From positions 1 to 26,706 of the IMG/VR virus record IMGVR_UViG_3300035698_000975: DNA of 26,706 nucleotides; one strand, written 5' to 3'. Source of the DNA: a virus. Below, piece by piece: positions 1 to 6,241 of this stretch. Position numbers and translations under genes: made by a program. Under the pieces are notes generated by a model that was given only the letters and a program-made list of their open reading frames with translations, was not told the DNA's origin and did no database searches. Positions within the stretch are counted from its first letter, which is position 1. Each line of letters begins with the position of its first letter.

Positions 1-2
1 AA

Positions 3-131
3 CAGCTAGAGGCAGCGTTGCAAACCCTTTGCTACCACTGGGATCAGATGCTCAACAACCTAGATGATGGTGAAGAATTTGAAGCAAGGGAAGCCGCACG
101 GGCCGCACTGGGACAGGAGAAGGCAGAGTGA
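3..131 (+). CDS. 3' end of an unknown phage protein (partial)
   Basis: An open frame enters from the left edge and stops with TGA at 129-131, giving about 42 residues. The tail is acidic and probably helical (LDDGEEFEAREAARAALGQ). The next gene's GTG overlaps this stop and its AGGAG lies inside this reading frame, which supports it being coding. No motif is recognisable, and the protein's identity depends on sequence outside the window. Confidence 0.6.
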   Translation, partial: QLEAALQTLCYHWDQMLNNLDDGEEFEAREAARAALGQEKAE

Positions 132-286
132 TAGAACCACGTATAGTGGAGGGTAAGGAGAGATGGGCTAACCAGACAGACAGTGGACAGAACAGACTAG
201 GCCCCTCACCTGAGAGGGCTAAGGAGCGTAGCCGTACCTACCAAGGGATAGCTGATGCGATGGCTAACCAATGGGGGTGGCAATGA
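128..286 (+). CDS. Small hypothetical protein (52 aa, GTG start)
   Basis: The start is a GTG overlapping the previous stop, with a good ribosome binding site (AGGAGA at 115-120, about 8 bases upstream). The frame runs to TGA 284-286, which overlaps the ATG of the HNH gene. The product is hydrophilic and charged, with no cysteine, membrane segment or familiar motif. Chained start/stop overlaps on both sides are the main evidence that it is real. Function unknown. Confidence 0.6.
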   Translation: MIEPRIVEGKERWANQTDSGQNRLGPSPERAKERSRTYQGIADAMANQWGWQ

Positions 287-699
287 AGGAAAGGAACAGC
301 GGAACATGGACAGAAGCAAGGTTCAATAGCTTTATTAAAGGAGCCTTAAGGGCAGCATCAAACAGATGGGGTCCAAAGAACTCAGTGAAGAAGAAGGCTA
401 GGGTTAGTAGAGGTATCTATATGTGTGCTGGGTTTAAACGCCGAGCCCATAAAGTAACTGCTTCTCTACCTCCCAAGCCCGGCAACAAGAGACGTATTAA
501 CAATGCAGTGGTGGATCACATTCATCCTGTAGTGGACCCAGCCAAAGGGTTCGAGACATGGGACATCATGATTGATCGTATGTTCTGTGAAGAGACTGGT
601 CTGCAAATACTGTGCCATACCTGTCATAGTGATAAGACCCAAGAAGAAAGAGAAATAAGAAATGCAGCTAAACAGATTCGCAGCGAACGTGATGGCTGA
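283..699 (+). CDS. HNH endonuclease
   Basis: A 138-residue protein with an HNH-type layout: a cysteine near 'YMCAGFKRRAH', the central 'VVDHIHPVV' strand carrying the D-H catalytic pair, and a C-terminal 'LQILCHTCHSDKT' with a CxxC zinc knuckle and the last histidine. HNH enzymes of this kind nick or cut DNA with a single metal ion; in phages they act in homing, recombination or packaging. Here the gene sits among small early genes, away from the terminase, so a homing or early DNA-processing role is more likely. I prefer ATG 283 (ATGA overlap with the previous stop, G-rich GGGGGTGG just upstream) to the in-frame ATG at 271, which adds four residues. Confidence 0.8.
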   Translation: MKERNSGTWTEARFNSFIKGALRAASNRWGPKNSVKKKARVSRGIYMCAGFKRRAHKVTASLPPKPGNKRRINNAVVDHIHPVVDPAKGFETWDIMIDRMFCEETGLQILCHTCHSDKTQEEREIRNAAKQIRSERDG

Positions 700-880
700 T
701 GTGTTCATCGATCAGCGTGACGATGAAGGGAACATCACAGCTAAATGTGGTGAGATCATCAAGGATGTCTTTGGAGATGTGCCCCCTGAGTCACGAGCCG
801 ATACATACATTGCCTTCCTTGAAGTACTAGACAGTCGAGGCTTTGAGTATAGCTTGGATGAGATCCAAAGCATTCAGTAA
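692..880 (+). CDS. Small acidic hypothetical protein (62 aa)
   Basis: The frame overlaps the end of the HNH gene by 8 bases and ends in TAA, whose last base is the first of the next ATG. The product (MADVFIDQRDDEGN...) is acidic, with no membrane segment or known motif; the C-terminal half looks helical (YIAFLEVLDSRGFEYSLDEIQ). ATG 692 minimises the overlap. An in-frame ATG at 662 would add ten residues. Neither has a strong ribosome binding site, so translational coupling to the HNH gene is likely. Function unknown. Confidence 0.6.
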   Translation: MADVFIDQRDDEGNITAKCGEIIKDVFGDVPPESRADTYIAFLEVLDSRGFEYSLDEIQSIQ

Positions 881-1071
881 TGGAGCCGCAAACAGTAGAT
901 GACCTCATTGAATACCTCGACGAGGATAGGGACTCTGCTTATGTTTTATTGGTGAATGCACCTAATGGTATATCCATCCAAACTACAATGCCTAACGAAG
1001 AGATGAGAATGTTAATCTCTTACATGAATGGAATAATGAATGGCAATGAAGATACTGCTACTAGACACTGA
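880..1071 (+). CDS. Small hypothetical protein (63 aa)
   Basis: It starts at the ATG of a TAATG overlap with the gene before it. The product is acidic at the N terminus (MEPQTVDDLIEYLDEDRD) followed by a hydrophobic strand (AYVLLVNAPNG) and a methionine-rich helix (EEMRMLISYMNGIMNG). It resembles a small alpha/beta adaptor-like protein, but I do not recognise the family. The end overlaps the next mini-gene by 32 bases in another frame. Confidence 0.55.
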   Translation: MEPQTVDDLIEYLDEDRDSAYVLLVNAPNGISIQTTMPNEEMRMLISYMNGIMNGNEDTATRH

Positions 1072-1168
1072 GCTCACTTGGGCAGCGGGATTCTGGCCCT
1101 ACATGTGTAGTATAAAGAAGGCACAATGGAGCCAAACTCTTGAATCATTTAAGGAACAATACGTATGA
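1040..1168 (+). CDS. 42-aa mini-gene resembling the N terminus of the downstream exonuclease
   Basis: An open frame from ATG 1040 (in-frame ATG at 1046) to TGA 1166-1168, which overlaps the exonuclease ATG in ATGA. Its first residues, MAMKILLLDTE, closely match MTMKILLLDIE at the start of the exonuclease just downstream, and the DNA matches too (ATGAAGAT-CTGCT-CT-GA). After that it diverges (LTWAAGFWPYMCSIKK) and stops, so it keeps only the first catalytic motif of the fold. It may be a decayed partial duplication, or a leader translated to couple the exonuclease. No strong ribosome binding site was seen. Confidence 0.45.
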   Translation: MAMKILLLDTELTWAAGFWPYMCSIKKAQWSQTLESFKEQYV

Positions 1169-1926
1169 CAATGAAGATCTTGCTTCTTGATATCGAGACT
1201 GCACCGAATAGGGTGTATGCTTGGGGCCTTTGGGATCAGAATATTTACATCGATCAGATTGAGGAGCCCGGTTACACCATGTGTTGGGCTGCTAAATGGC
1301 TCGGTGATAAGGAAGTGATCTTCTCAAGCAGGCAAGAGACTACCATGGAGAAGATGGTAAAGAAGATATGGGATCTGATTGATGAAGCAGATGCCGTCAT
1401 CCACTACAATGGCACCAAGTTTGATATGCCAACTCTGAATAAAGAGTTCATCACCTACGGCCTAAGCAAGCCAGCTCCGTACAAGCAGATCGATCTCCTT
1501 CGTACAGCACGTAGTCAGTTCCGCTTTCCAAGTAATAAGCTGGACTATGTGACACAGTACCTAGGGCTGGAGGGTAAGCTTGAACATAAGGGCATGTCCC
1601 TGTGGCGTGACTGCATGGCAGGTAAGGACGCTGCTTGGAAGATCATGAAGAAGTATAACATTCAGGATGTTAAGATCCTTGAGGACCTATACCGACGCTT
1701 GCTTCCTTGGATTCCTAACCACCCCAACGTCAACCTGTATGATGAGTCTACTACACCTCGCTGTCCTAAGTGTGGAGGCAAGCACCTTCAGAAGCGTGGC
1801 TTTGCATACACCCCGACTATGGTGTACCAGCGTTACCAGTGTCAGACTTGTAAGTCTTGGAGCAGGGAGCGTACTAACAGTATGGACAAGGAGAAGAAGC
1901 GGAGTCTCCTAGTTGAAACTAAGTAG
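1165..1926 (+). CDS. DnaQ-like/RNase H-like 3'-5' exonuclease with C-terminal zinc ribbon
   Basis: A 253-residue nuclease of the RNase H-like (DEDD, YprB-like) superfamily. Motif I is LLLDIE (D9, E11), motif II is HYNGTKFD (N82, D87), and motif III is YNIQD (Y164, D168), consistent with two-metal 3'-5' cleavage. A separate C-terminal zinc ribbon has C200-x2-C203 and C226-x2-C229, probably for nucleic acid binding. No polymerase domain is attached, so it is likely a stand-alone early enzyme for DNA turnover or recombination; RNA cleavage cannot be excluded. The start overlaps the upstream mini-gene in ATGA, with AAGGAA about 10 bases upstream; M3 is an alternative start. Confidence 0.85.
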   Translation: MTMKILLLDIETAPNRVYAWGLWDQNIYIDQIEEPGYTMCWAAKWLGDKEVIFSSRQETTMEKMVKKIWDLIDEADAVIHYNGTKFDMPTLNKEFITYGLSKPAPYKQIDLLRTARSQFRFPSNKLDYVTQYLGLEGKLEHKGMSLWRDCMAGKDAAWKIMKKYNIQDVKILEDLYRRLLPWIPNHPNVNLYDESTTPRCPKCGGKHLQKRGFAYTPTMVYQRYQCQTCKSWSRERTNSMDKEKKRSLLVETK

Positions 1927-2033
1927 TGCATGAGATAGAAGGCCCGATTAAGGCCGTTGCTTGGGGGTTAGCTATCCTCTGGGCAATGGCCTTTGCCGCC
2001 TCGTTCCTAGCATTAACAGGAGTTATAGAATGA
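1926..2033 (+). CDS. Small single-pass membrane protein (35 aa, GTG start)
   Basis: The frame starts with GTG overlapping the last base of the exonuclease stop and ends in TGA 2031-2033, overlapping the next ATG. After a short charged head it is almost all hydrophobic (about residues 10-32, AVAWGLAILWAMAFAASFLAL), a clear transmembrane helix. No strong ribosome binding site precedes it; the AGGAG of the next gene lies within its end. It could be a host-membrane effector or an accessory lysis peptide. No specific function can be assigned. Confidence 0.5.
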   Translation: MHEIEGPIKAVAWGLAILWAMAFAASFLALTGVIE

Positions 2034-2236
2034 AGGTTAAGTATCGTATCACAGTCACACTAATGGATGAGACAGAGGACAACAGCTACGTTGCCTACTC
2101 AGCCGAGGAGGATTTACTACAGTCGATGACAGATGTGTATCATGAAGTGGTTAAGCGTGTAGGCTACGAGGGGGAATGGCCCAGTACCGGGAGGTTCGAT
2201 GCCTTCGTTGGAATGCAGGAGGATAACAATGGCTGA
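2030..2236 (+). CDS. Small hypothetical protein (68 aa)
   Basis: An AGGAG at 2018-2022, seven bases before ATG 2030, fixes this start over an upstream in-frame ATG at 1961 that lacks a good site. The protein opens with a basic beta strand (MKVKYRITVTLMDE) followed by an acidic helical part (AEEDLLQSMTDVYHEVVKRVG). No cysteines, membrane segment or known motif. Its end overlaps the DUF3310 gene by 8 bases, so the two are probably coupled. Function unknown. Confidence 0.65.
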   Translation: MKVKYRITVTLMDETEDNSYVAYSAEEDLLQSMTDVYHEVVKRVGYEGEWPSTGRFDAFVGMQEDNNG

Positions 2237-2516
2237 TATGGTTAACCACCCCCCTCACTACACAGACCATCCCTCTGGTGTGGAGTGTATTGAGATCACA
2301 GAACATATGGGGTTCTGCCTTGGCAATGCCATGAAGTATATATGGAGAGCAGATAAGAAAGGCAGTGCTACTCAGGACTTGGAGAAGGCTGTCTTCTATA
2401 TCAACAGGGAGATTAGTCTTAGGAAGAAGGAGACCACTCCCTCTCTAACCGAGATACTTGATAACCACATGGATGACCTGTTCATACACGGTCTACCAGT
2501 TAAGAGGGAAGCGTAA
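2229..2516 (+). CDS. DUF3310 (SaV-like nucleotide-kinase) family protein
   Basis: A 95-residue protein with the signature of the phage DUF3310 family: NHPPHY near the N terminus, GVECIEITEHMGFCLGNAMKYIWRA in the middle and DLEKAVFYINREI. These proteins are common beside nucleotide-metabolism and replication genes of phages; their biochemical role is not firmly established. The textbook AGGAGG at 2217-2222, six bases before ATG 2229, sets the start here, not at the upstream in-frame ATG 2199. The gene lies in the unit that ends with nrdJ, which fits a link to nucleotide supply. It overlaps the next gene in TAATG. Confidence 0.85.
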   Translation: MADMVNHPPHYTDHPSGVECIEITEHMGFCLGNAMKYIWRADKKGSATQDLEKAVFYINREISLRKKETTPSLTEILDNHMDDLFIHGLPVKREA

Positions 2517-3064
2517 TGAGCTTAGTATCTAGACTACTAACAGGCGGTGTCACTGGTGTCCTTGAGGCAGGGAATGGTATAGTCAAGACCATCTGGGGCA
2601 GCAAGCAGGAGAGGGATAGTGGGGATCAGGCAGAGCAGATGTCTGTCCAAGCCGCCTTCGCTGCACAGATGATGCCTCGGGATAACAGGACATACTGGGA
2701 CAGCCTAGTAGACGGGATCAATAGACTGCCCAGGCCAGCAATGACCTTCGGTATTATCTACCTGTTCTACTTCTGTCTGTCCTACCCAGCAGCATTCGCT
2801 ACCTCTATGACAGCCTTGGCTATTATGCCAGCAGCAGGCTGGGCATTGATGGCCACTGTCACAGCATTCTGGTTTGGTGGTAAGTACTTGAGAGACTTCA
2901 GAGCCCCTAATCCTATGACCCCAGAACAAGTTAAAGCTATCCTTGAAGCTATCAAGGCAATGAAAGAACTAGAAGAGAAGGAAGAAGATGAAACTAAAAG
3001 ACCCGAGCATCAACCTGATGGGGCTTCTACCACAGACCCTGTTCGCAATGCAGGCAATGGATGA
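2516..3064 (+). CDS. Holin of the GTA/3TM type
   Basis: A 182-residue inner-membrane protein with an amphipathic N terminus, hydrophobic segments at about 74-93 (MTFGIIYLFYFCLSYPAAFA) and 98-121 (ending WALMATVTAFWFGG), and a long charged C-terminal tail rich in E and K. The layout resembles holins found with small phage peptidases (GTA_holin_3TM family); such proteins open the membrane so the endolysin can reach the cell wall. The next gene is an M15-type peptidase, which supports a lysis role. Its last 77 bases are shared with the start of that peptidase in another frame. Family assignment is from overall pattern, not a clear motif. Confidence 0.72.
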   Translation: MSLVSRLLTGGVTGVLEAGNGIVKTIWGSKQERDSGDQAEQMSVQAAFAAQMMPRDNRTYWDSLVDGINRLPRPAMTFGIIYLFYFCLSYPAAFATSMTALAIMPAAGWALMATVTAFWFGGKYLRDFRAPNPMTPEQVKAILEAIKAMKELEEKEEDETKRPEHQPDGASTTDPVRNAGNG

Positions 3065-3314
3065 AGCGTACAAGGAATGTACTGCCAAAGAGCTCATAAT
3101 CACATCTGCAAACGATGCCCGTCACTCCGCCACGTCACTACATTATTCCGGAGCCGCCTTCGATTGCCGAACGACCTCCGCAGGGATTAGCACGGAGGAT
3201 CAGGAGAAAATTAAGGCTGTCTTCAAAGACAAAGTAGGACACAGCACCGACTTCGACTGTGTGATAGAGAGTGACCACATCCACGTAGAATACCAGCCTA
3301 AGCGGAGGGGCTAA
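2988..3314 (+). CDS. Endolysin: M15-type zinc peptidase (VanY/D-Ala-D-Ala carboxypeptidase fold)
   Basis: A 108-residue single-domain enzyme. The opening KDPSINLMGLLPQTL is typical of phage M15 peptidases. H52 and D59 in LHYSGAAFD form the HxxxxxxD zinc pair, and E94 with H97 in VIESDHIHVEY give the ExxH catalytic and third zinc residue, so every key residue of the family is present. Such enzymes cut peptide bonds of peptidoglycan. ATG 2988 (preceded by GAAGGAAGAAG) lies 77 bases inside the holin gene; later in-frame ATGs would remove the conserved N terminus. No signal peptide is visible, so export should depend on the holin. Confidence 0.87.
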   Translation: MKLKDPSINLMGLLPQTLFAMQAMDEAYKECTAKELIITSANDARHSATSLHYSGAAFDCRTTSAGISTEDQEKIKAVFKDKVGHSTDFDCVIESDHIHVEYQPKRRG

Positions 3315-3751
3315 TGGAGGAAAGGATACACTACGTATACATGCACACTGATCCAGCTAGTGACGACCTTTTGTATGTAGGTCATGGCTGTAGGGGGAGA
3401 TCTTGGACATCTCTAAGTCATAGTGAAGACCACACATTCCATCTAGAAATGATGACCAAGGCGGGATACACCGCAGATGACTGGGTGTCTATTGTGGAGG
3501 CAGGGTTAACTAAGCGAGCGGCTTGTGATATAGAGAGACATCTTATAGACGATCTACATCCTATGTATAATAAGGTCCAAGGGTTTAAGTTACTTAAGCT
3601 TACTCCGAAGGACTTGACTTTGGCTATGGAGCTTAGAGATACAGGAATGTCATACCAGAGCATAGCTAAACAGTTTGACGTATTTACTATGGTAGTATGG
3701 CGGGCTCTTACAGGGAACACTAAAAGTATGGGATTAAACTATGCAAGATAA
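3314..3751 (+). CDS. GIY-YIG-type endonuclease with C-terminal helix-turn-helix
   Basis: A 145-residue protein. Its N-terminal half has a GIY-YIG-like pattern: HYVYMHTDP, then LYVGHG-x-GR, and the later CDIERHLIDDLHPMYN segment carrying the metal-binding glutamate and terminal asparagine. The C-terminal part (about 98-140, MELRDTGMSYQSIAKQFDV-x-VVWRALTG) is a helix-turn-helix that could give site specificity. Proteins like this are usually free-standing homing endonucleases. It overlaps the start of nrdJ by 11 bases, matching the habit of homing nucleases of sitting in or beside phage reductase genes. GGAGG sits five bases before the ATG. Confidence 0.72.
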   Translation: MEERIHYVYMHTDPASDDLLYVGHGCRGRSWTSLSHSEDHTFHLEMMTKAGYTADDWVSIVEAGLTKRAACDIERHLIDDLHPMYNKVQGFKLLKLTPKDLTLAMELRDTGMSYQSIAKQFDVFTMVVWRALTGNTKSMGLNYAR

Positions 3752-5678
3752 GAGCGGACTTCCTACAGAGTTCCAGTCCTTTATACACAAGAGTAGATAC
3801 GCAAGATACCTCTGGGAAGCGGGACGAAGAGAGACATGGGATGAGACAGTGGATCGCTACCTGTCTTACATGGTCAACCGTGCTGAGTTTAGGCATGGGT
3901 GGGCTATGCCCGAGCCTCTATACAACGAGCTAAGGGATGCCATCTACAACCTAGAGGTTATGCCCTCTATGCGAGCTATGATGACAGCGGGGCCTGCTCT
4001 AGATAAGGAGAACATAGCCGGGTACAACTGTGCCTATGTAGCTATTGATGATGTACGTGCCTTTGATGAGATACTGTACGTCCTTATGAACGGTACAGGG
4101 GTGGGGTACTCTGTTGAGAGACAGCATATCCAGAAGCTTCCCGATGTACCTGAGATACTTACTGATCACCCTGCTGTTATAACAGTAGTAGATAGTAAGG
4201 AGGGCTGGGCCATAGGTATGGGGACTCTGCTTGAGTTCTTATACGGGGGCATCATCCCTGAATGGGATACGTCCAAGGTACGTGAAGCAGGTGCCCCACT
4301 CAAGACCTTCGGAGGAAGGGCCTCTGGTCCCGGTCCCCTTGAGGAGCTATTCAAATACACTGTAGCTATGTTCAAGGCAGCAGGGGGGCGTAAGCTCACC
4401 TCTCTCGAATGCTCCGACCTCGTGTGTAAGATTGCAGAGATCGTAGTAGTAGGGGGTGTGAGACGCAGTGCTCTCATCTGTCTGTCCAATGTATCTGATG
4501 ACCGTATGCGTCATGCTAAGAGCGGTCAGTGGTGGGAGAACGAGGGGCAGCGTGCCCTAGCCAACGTCTCCGCTGTGTACACAGACAAGCCTGACATAGG
4601 TGTGTTCATGACAGAGTGGCAAGCTCTCTACGACAGTAAGAGTGGGGAGCGTGGTATCTTCAATAGGCAGGCTGCTATTTCTAAGGTGAAGGAGAACGGG
4701 AGAAGGGATGCTGACTACGACTTCGGTACCAACCCCTGCTCTGAGATCATCCTTAGATCTATGCAGCTATGTAACCTGACTGAGGCTGTGATTAGAGCAG
4801 ACGATACTGCCCCTGATATCAAGAGGAAGGTTAGGCTCGCTACTATCCTAGGTACGTTGCAGTCCACTCTGACAGACTTCAACTATGTCCGTAGAGAGTG
4901 GCGGAACAACTGCGAAGAGGAGCGACTACTCGGGGTTAGCCTTACAGGCATAATGGATAACTGGATGACCTCGGACTACTCTAATTCCGATCTTCCCTAC
5001 ATGTTAGAAGATCTCCGTGGTGTGTCTATAGGCACTAACATGGAGTTTGCATACCTTCTAGGCATTGAACATTCAACAGCTATCACTTGCGTTAAGCCCT
5101 CCGGTACTGTATCACAATTGGTAAACAGTGCATCAGGTATTCATGCGAGGCATAGCCCATATTACATCCGTACTGTACGGGGGGATAAGAAAGACCCACT
5201 GTCCAGCATGATGGCAGACATGGGGTTCCCTGTTGAGGATGACGTTACCAAGCCTGAGCATAACCATGTGTTCTCGTTTCCGGTCAAGGCTCCTGAAGGC
5301 TCTATCCTTCGAGAGGAACGTAGTGCTGTAGAGCAGCTCCAGCTATGGCTGATCTATCAGAGGCACTGGTGTGAGCACAAGCCTTCTGTAACTATAAGCG
5401 TTAGAGAAGAGGAGTGGCTAGAGGTAGGGGCGTGGGTGTATGGGCATTTCGATGAGATGTCTGGTGTATCCTTCCTCCCCTACTCCGATCACACTTATGC
5501 TCAAGCTCCATACCAGGAGTGTACTAAGGAAGAGTATGAGGAGTTGTTAAAAAGAATGCCAGTCTCAGTTGATTGGGCTGAGCTGGCTAAGTACGAAGAT
5601 ACTGATCGTACGACAGGATCACAAGAGGTTGCCTGTGTAGGCGGCGTCTGTGAGATTGTAGACGTAGGTACTGTTTAA
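3741..5678 (+). CDS. nrdJ: Adenosylcobalamin-dependent (class II) ribonucleotide reductase
   Basis: A 645-residue monomeric class II reductase that makes deoxyribonucleotides using a cobalamin-generated thiyl radical. The residues match the Lactobacillus leichmannii enzyme pattern: C97 in YNCAYVAIDD and C344 in MQLCNLTEAV as the reducible pair, C333 in NPCSEI as the radical cysteine with N331 and E335, and the same spacing of 11 between C333 and C344. The C-terminal redox pair is C632-x4-C637 (ACVGGVC). All are intact and no intron or inserted nuclease is seen. The enzyme works with or without oxygen but needs B12 from the host. It is the last gene before a strong terminator. Confidence 0.93.
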   Translation: MQDKSGLPTEFQSFIHKSRYARYLWEAGRRETWDETVDRYLSYMVNRAEFRHGWAMPEPLYNELRDAIYNLEVMPSMRAMMTAGPALDKENIAGYNCAYVAIDDVRAFDEILYVLMNGTGVGYSVERQHIQKLPDVPEILTDHPAVITVVDSKEGWAIGMGTLLEFLYGGIIPEWDTSKVREAGAPLKTFGGRASGPGPLEELFKYTVAMFKAAGGRKLTSLECSDLVCKIAEIVVVGGVRRSALICLSNVSDDRMRHAKSGQWWENEGQRALANVSAVYTDKPDIGVFMTEWQALYDSKSGERGIFNRQAAISKVKENGRRDADYDFGTNPCSEIILRSMQLCNLTEAVIRADDTAPDIKRKVRLATILGTLQSTLTDFNYVRREWRNNCEEERLLGVSLTGIMDNWMTSDYSNSDLPYMLEDLRGVSIGTNMEFAYLLGIEHSTAITCVKPSGTVSQLVNSASGIHARHSPYYIRTVRGDKKDPLSSMMADMGFPVEDDVTKPEHNHVFSFPVKAPEGSILREERSAVEQLQLWLIYQRHWCEHKPSVTISVREEEWLEVGAWVYGHFDEMSGVSFLPYSDHTYAQAPYQECTKEEYEELLKRMPVSVDWAELAKYEDTDRTTGSQEVACVGGVCEIVDVGTV

Positions 5679-5681
5679 CAT

Positions 5682-5716
5682 AAGGGGGCTCTCTTCGGAG
5701 GGTCCCCTTTCTTATT
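5682..5716 (+). terminator. Rho-independent-like terminator after nrdJ (UUCG loop)
   Basis: A 12-bp stem (5682-5693 with 5698-5709, including two G-T pairs) closed by a TTCG tetraloop, four bases after the nrdJ stop. It is followed by TCTTATT, a short imperfect T-rich tail, on the + strand only. This is a strong hairpin that should end or reduce rightward transcription after nrdJ. The small genes beyond it would need read-through or another promoter. Confidence 0.8.
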
Positions 5717-5727
5717 GGAGAAATACA

Positions 5728-5763
5728 ATGGGCGATATGGCAGAGATGGACGCACTCAACTGA
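5728..5763 (+). CDS. Possible 11-codon peptide ORF, or the start of a broken gene
   Basis: ATG 5728 has a good GGAG seven bases upstream, but the frame stops at TGA 5761-5763 after MGDMAEMDALN. Skipping one base at the TGA would continue as ERIDTIEG to TAG 5786-5788, just before the next ATG at 5791, giving an amphipathic 19-residue peptide. It may be a leader peptide, a frameshifted mini-gene or chance. Evidence is weak apart from the ribosome binding site. Confidence 0.25.
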   Translation: MGDMAEMDALN

Positions 5764-5790
5764 GCGCATCGACACGATAGAGGGATAGGT

Positions 5791-6043
5791 ATGAGAGTAG
5801 AGGGGGGGATACGAGCGAACATACGAGTACACACCCTACCGTGTACCGAGGCCTTACAGAAGAACACGTCCTAAGAATGGGCCTCGTGTTCAGACGAGGA
5901 AGCAGTGTAATAGCTGCGGAGAGAAGAATCTCAATTGGGTGAACAAGGGAGGTAAGTGGAGATTATACTTTAACGGACAGGAGCATAAGTGTAAAGGTAG
6001 CCCTAGTCCTGTCAACTTTAGGAATGTAGGAGGAAAGAGATGA
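5791..6043 (+). CDS. Zinc-ribbon small protein, reading frame broken at a G7 tract
   Basis: From ATG 5791 (AGAGGG about 7 bases upstream) the frame reads MRVEG, meets seven Gs at 5802-5808, and as written stops at 5872-5874. Moving +1 at the G run (as if it had six Gs) opens an 83-residue protein ending at TGA 6041-6043. It is basic, with a zinc-binding C-terminal part (CNSCGEKNLNW ... GQEHKCKG, CxxC plus HxC), a layout common in small phage proteins. The +1 frame has no ATG, GTG or TTG start of its own, and its stop overlaps the next gene's ATG in ATGA, arguing that the fused frame is the real gene. It may bind nucleic acid. Confidence 0.6.
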
Positions 6044-6238
6044 AGAAGTATACATACGAACATAGCGAAGTAGAACCCGGTACCTATATAGTATTTGATC
6101 CTAACAACTGGGTACTTGAGGATTATTATGGTAATGTAGAGATGTTCAGCTCCAGGGATTCTGTTGAGGAGTACGTTAGTAGGGCTAATGAGCTGCTGAT
6201 GGAGCGTAGAAACACGAAAACCCCTTTAGGAATGTAGG
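6016..6238 (+). repeat. 15-nt direct repeat (6016-6030 and 6224-6238)
   Basis: CTTTAGGAATGTAGG occurs at 6016-6030 and again at 6224-6238, both just ahead of a start codon (ATG 6040 and ATG 6242) but in different reading frames. It supplies part of the ribosome binding region. The copies flank the 6040 gene and fit a tandem duplication that produced the two similar small genes. Confidence 0.7.
6040..6237 (+). CDS. Small hypothetical protein (65 aa), alpha/beta
   Basis: A textbook AGGAGG (6028-6033) lies six bases before ATG 6040, which overlaps the stop of the zinc-ribbon frame. The product has a strand-rich first half (TYIVFDPNNWVLEDYYG) and a helix (SRDSVEEYVSRANELLMER). The pattern 'strand, DxxG, strand, S/T-R-x-x-x-EEYV helix' recurs in the next ORF, so the two look like tandem paralogues. 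No catalytic motif was recognised. Function unknown. Confidence 0.7.
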   Translation: MKKYTYEHSEVEPGTYIVFDPNNWVLEDYYGNVEMFSSRDSVEEYVSRANELLMERRNTKTPLGM

Positions 6239-6241
6239 GTA

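Noticed and set aside
2193-2210. GGTTCGATGCC, which resembles a tRNA T-loop
   Set aside because: It is inside the 2030-2236 gene and has no acceptor or anticodon stem around it.
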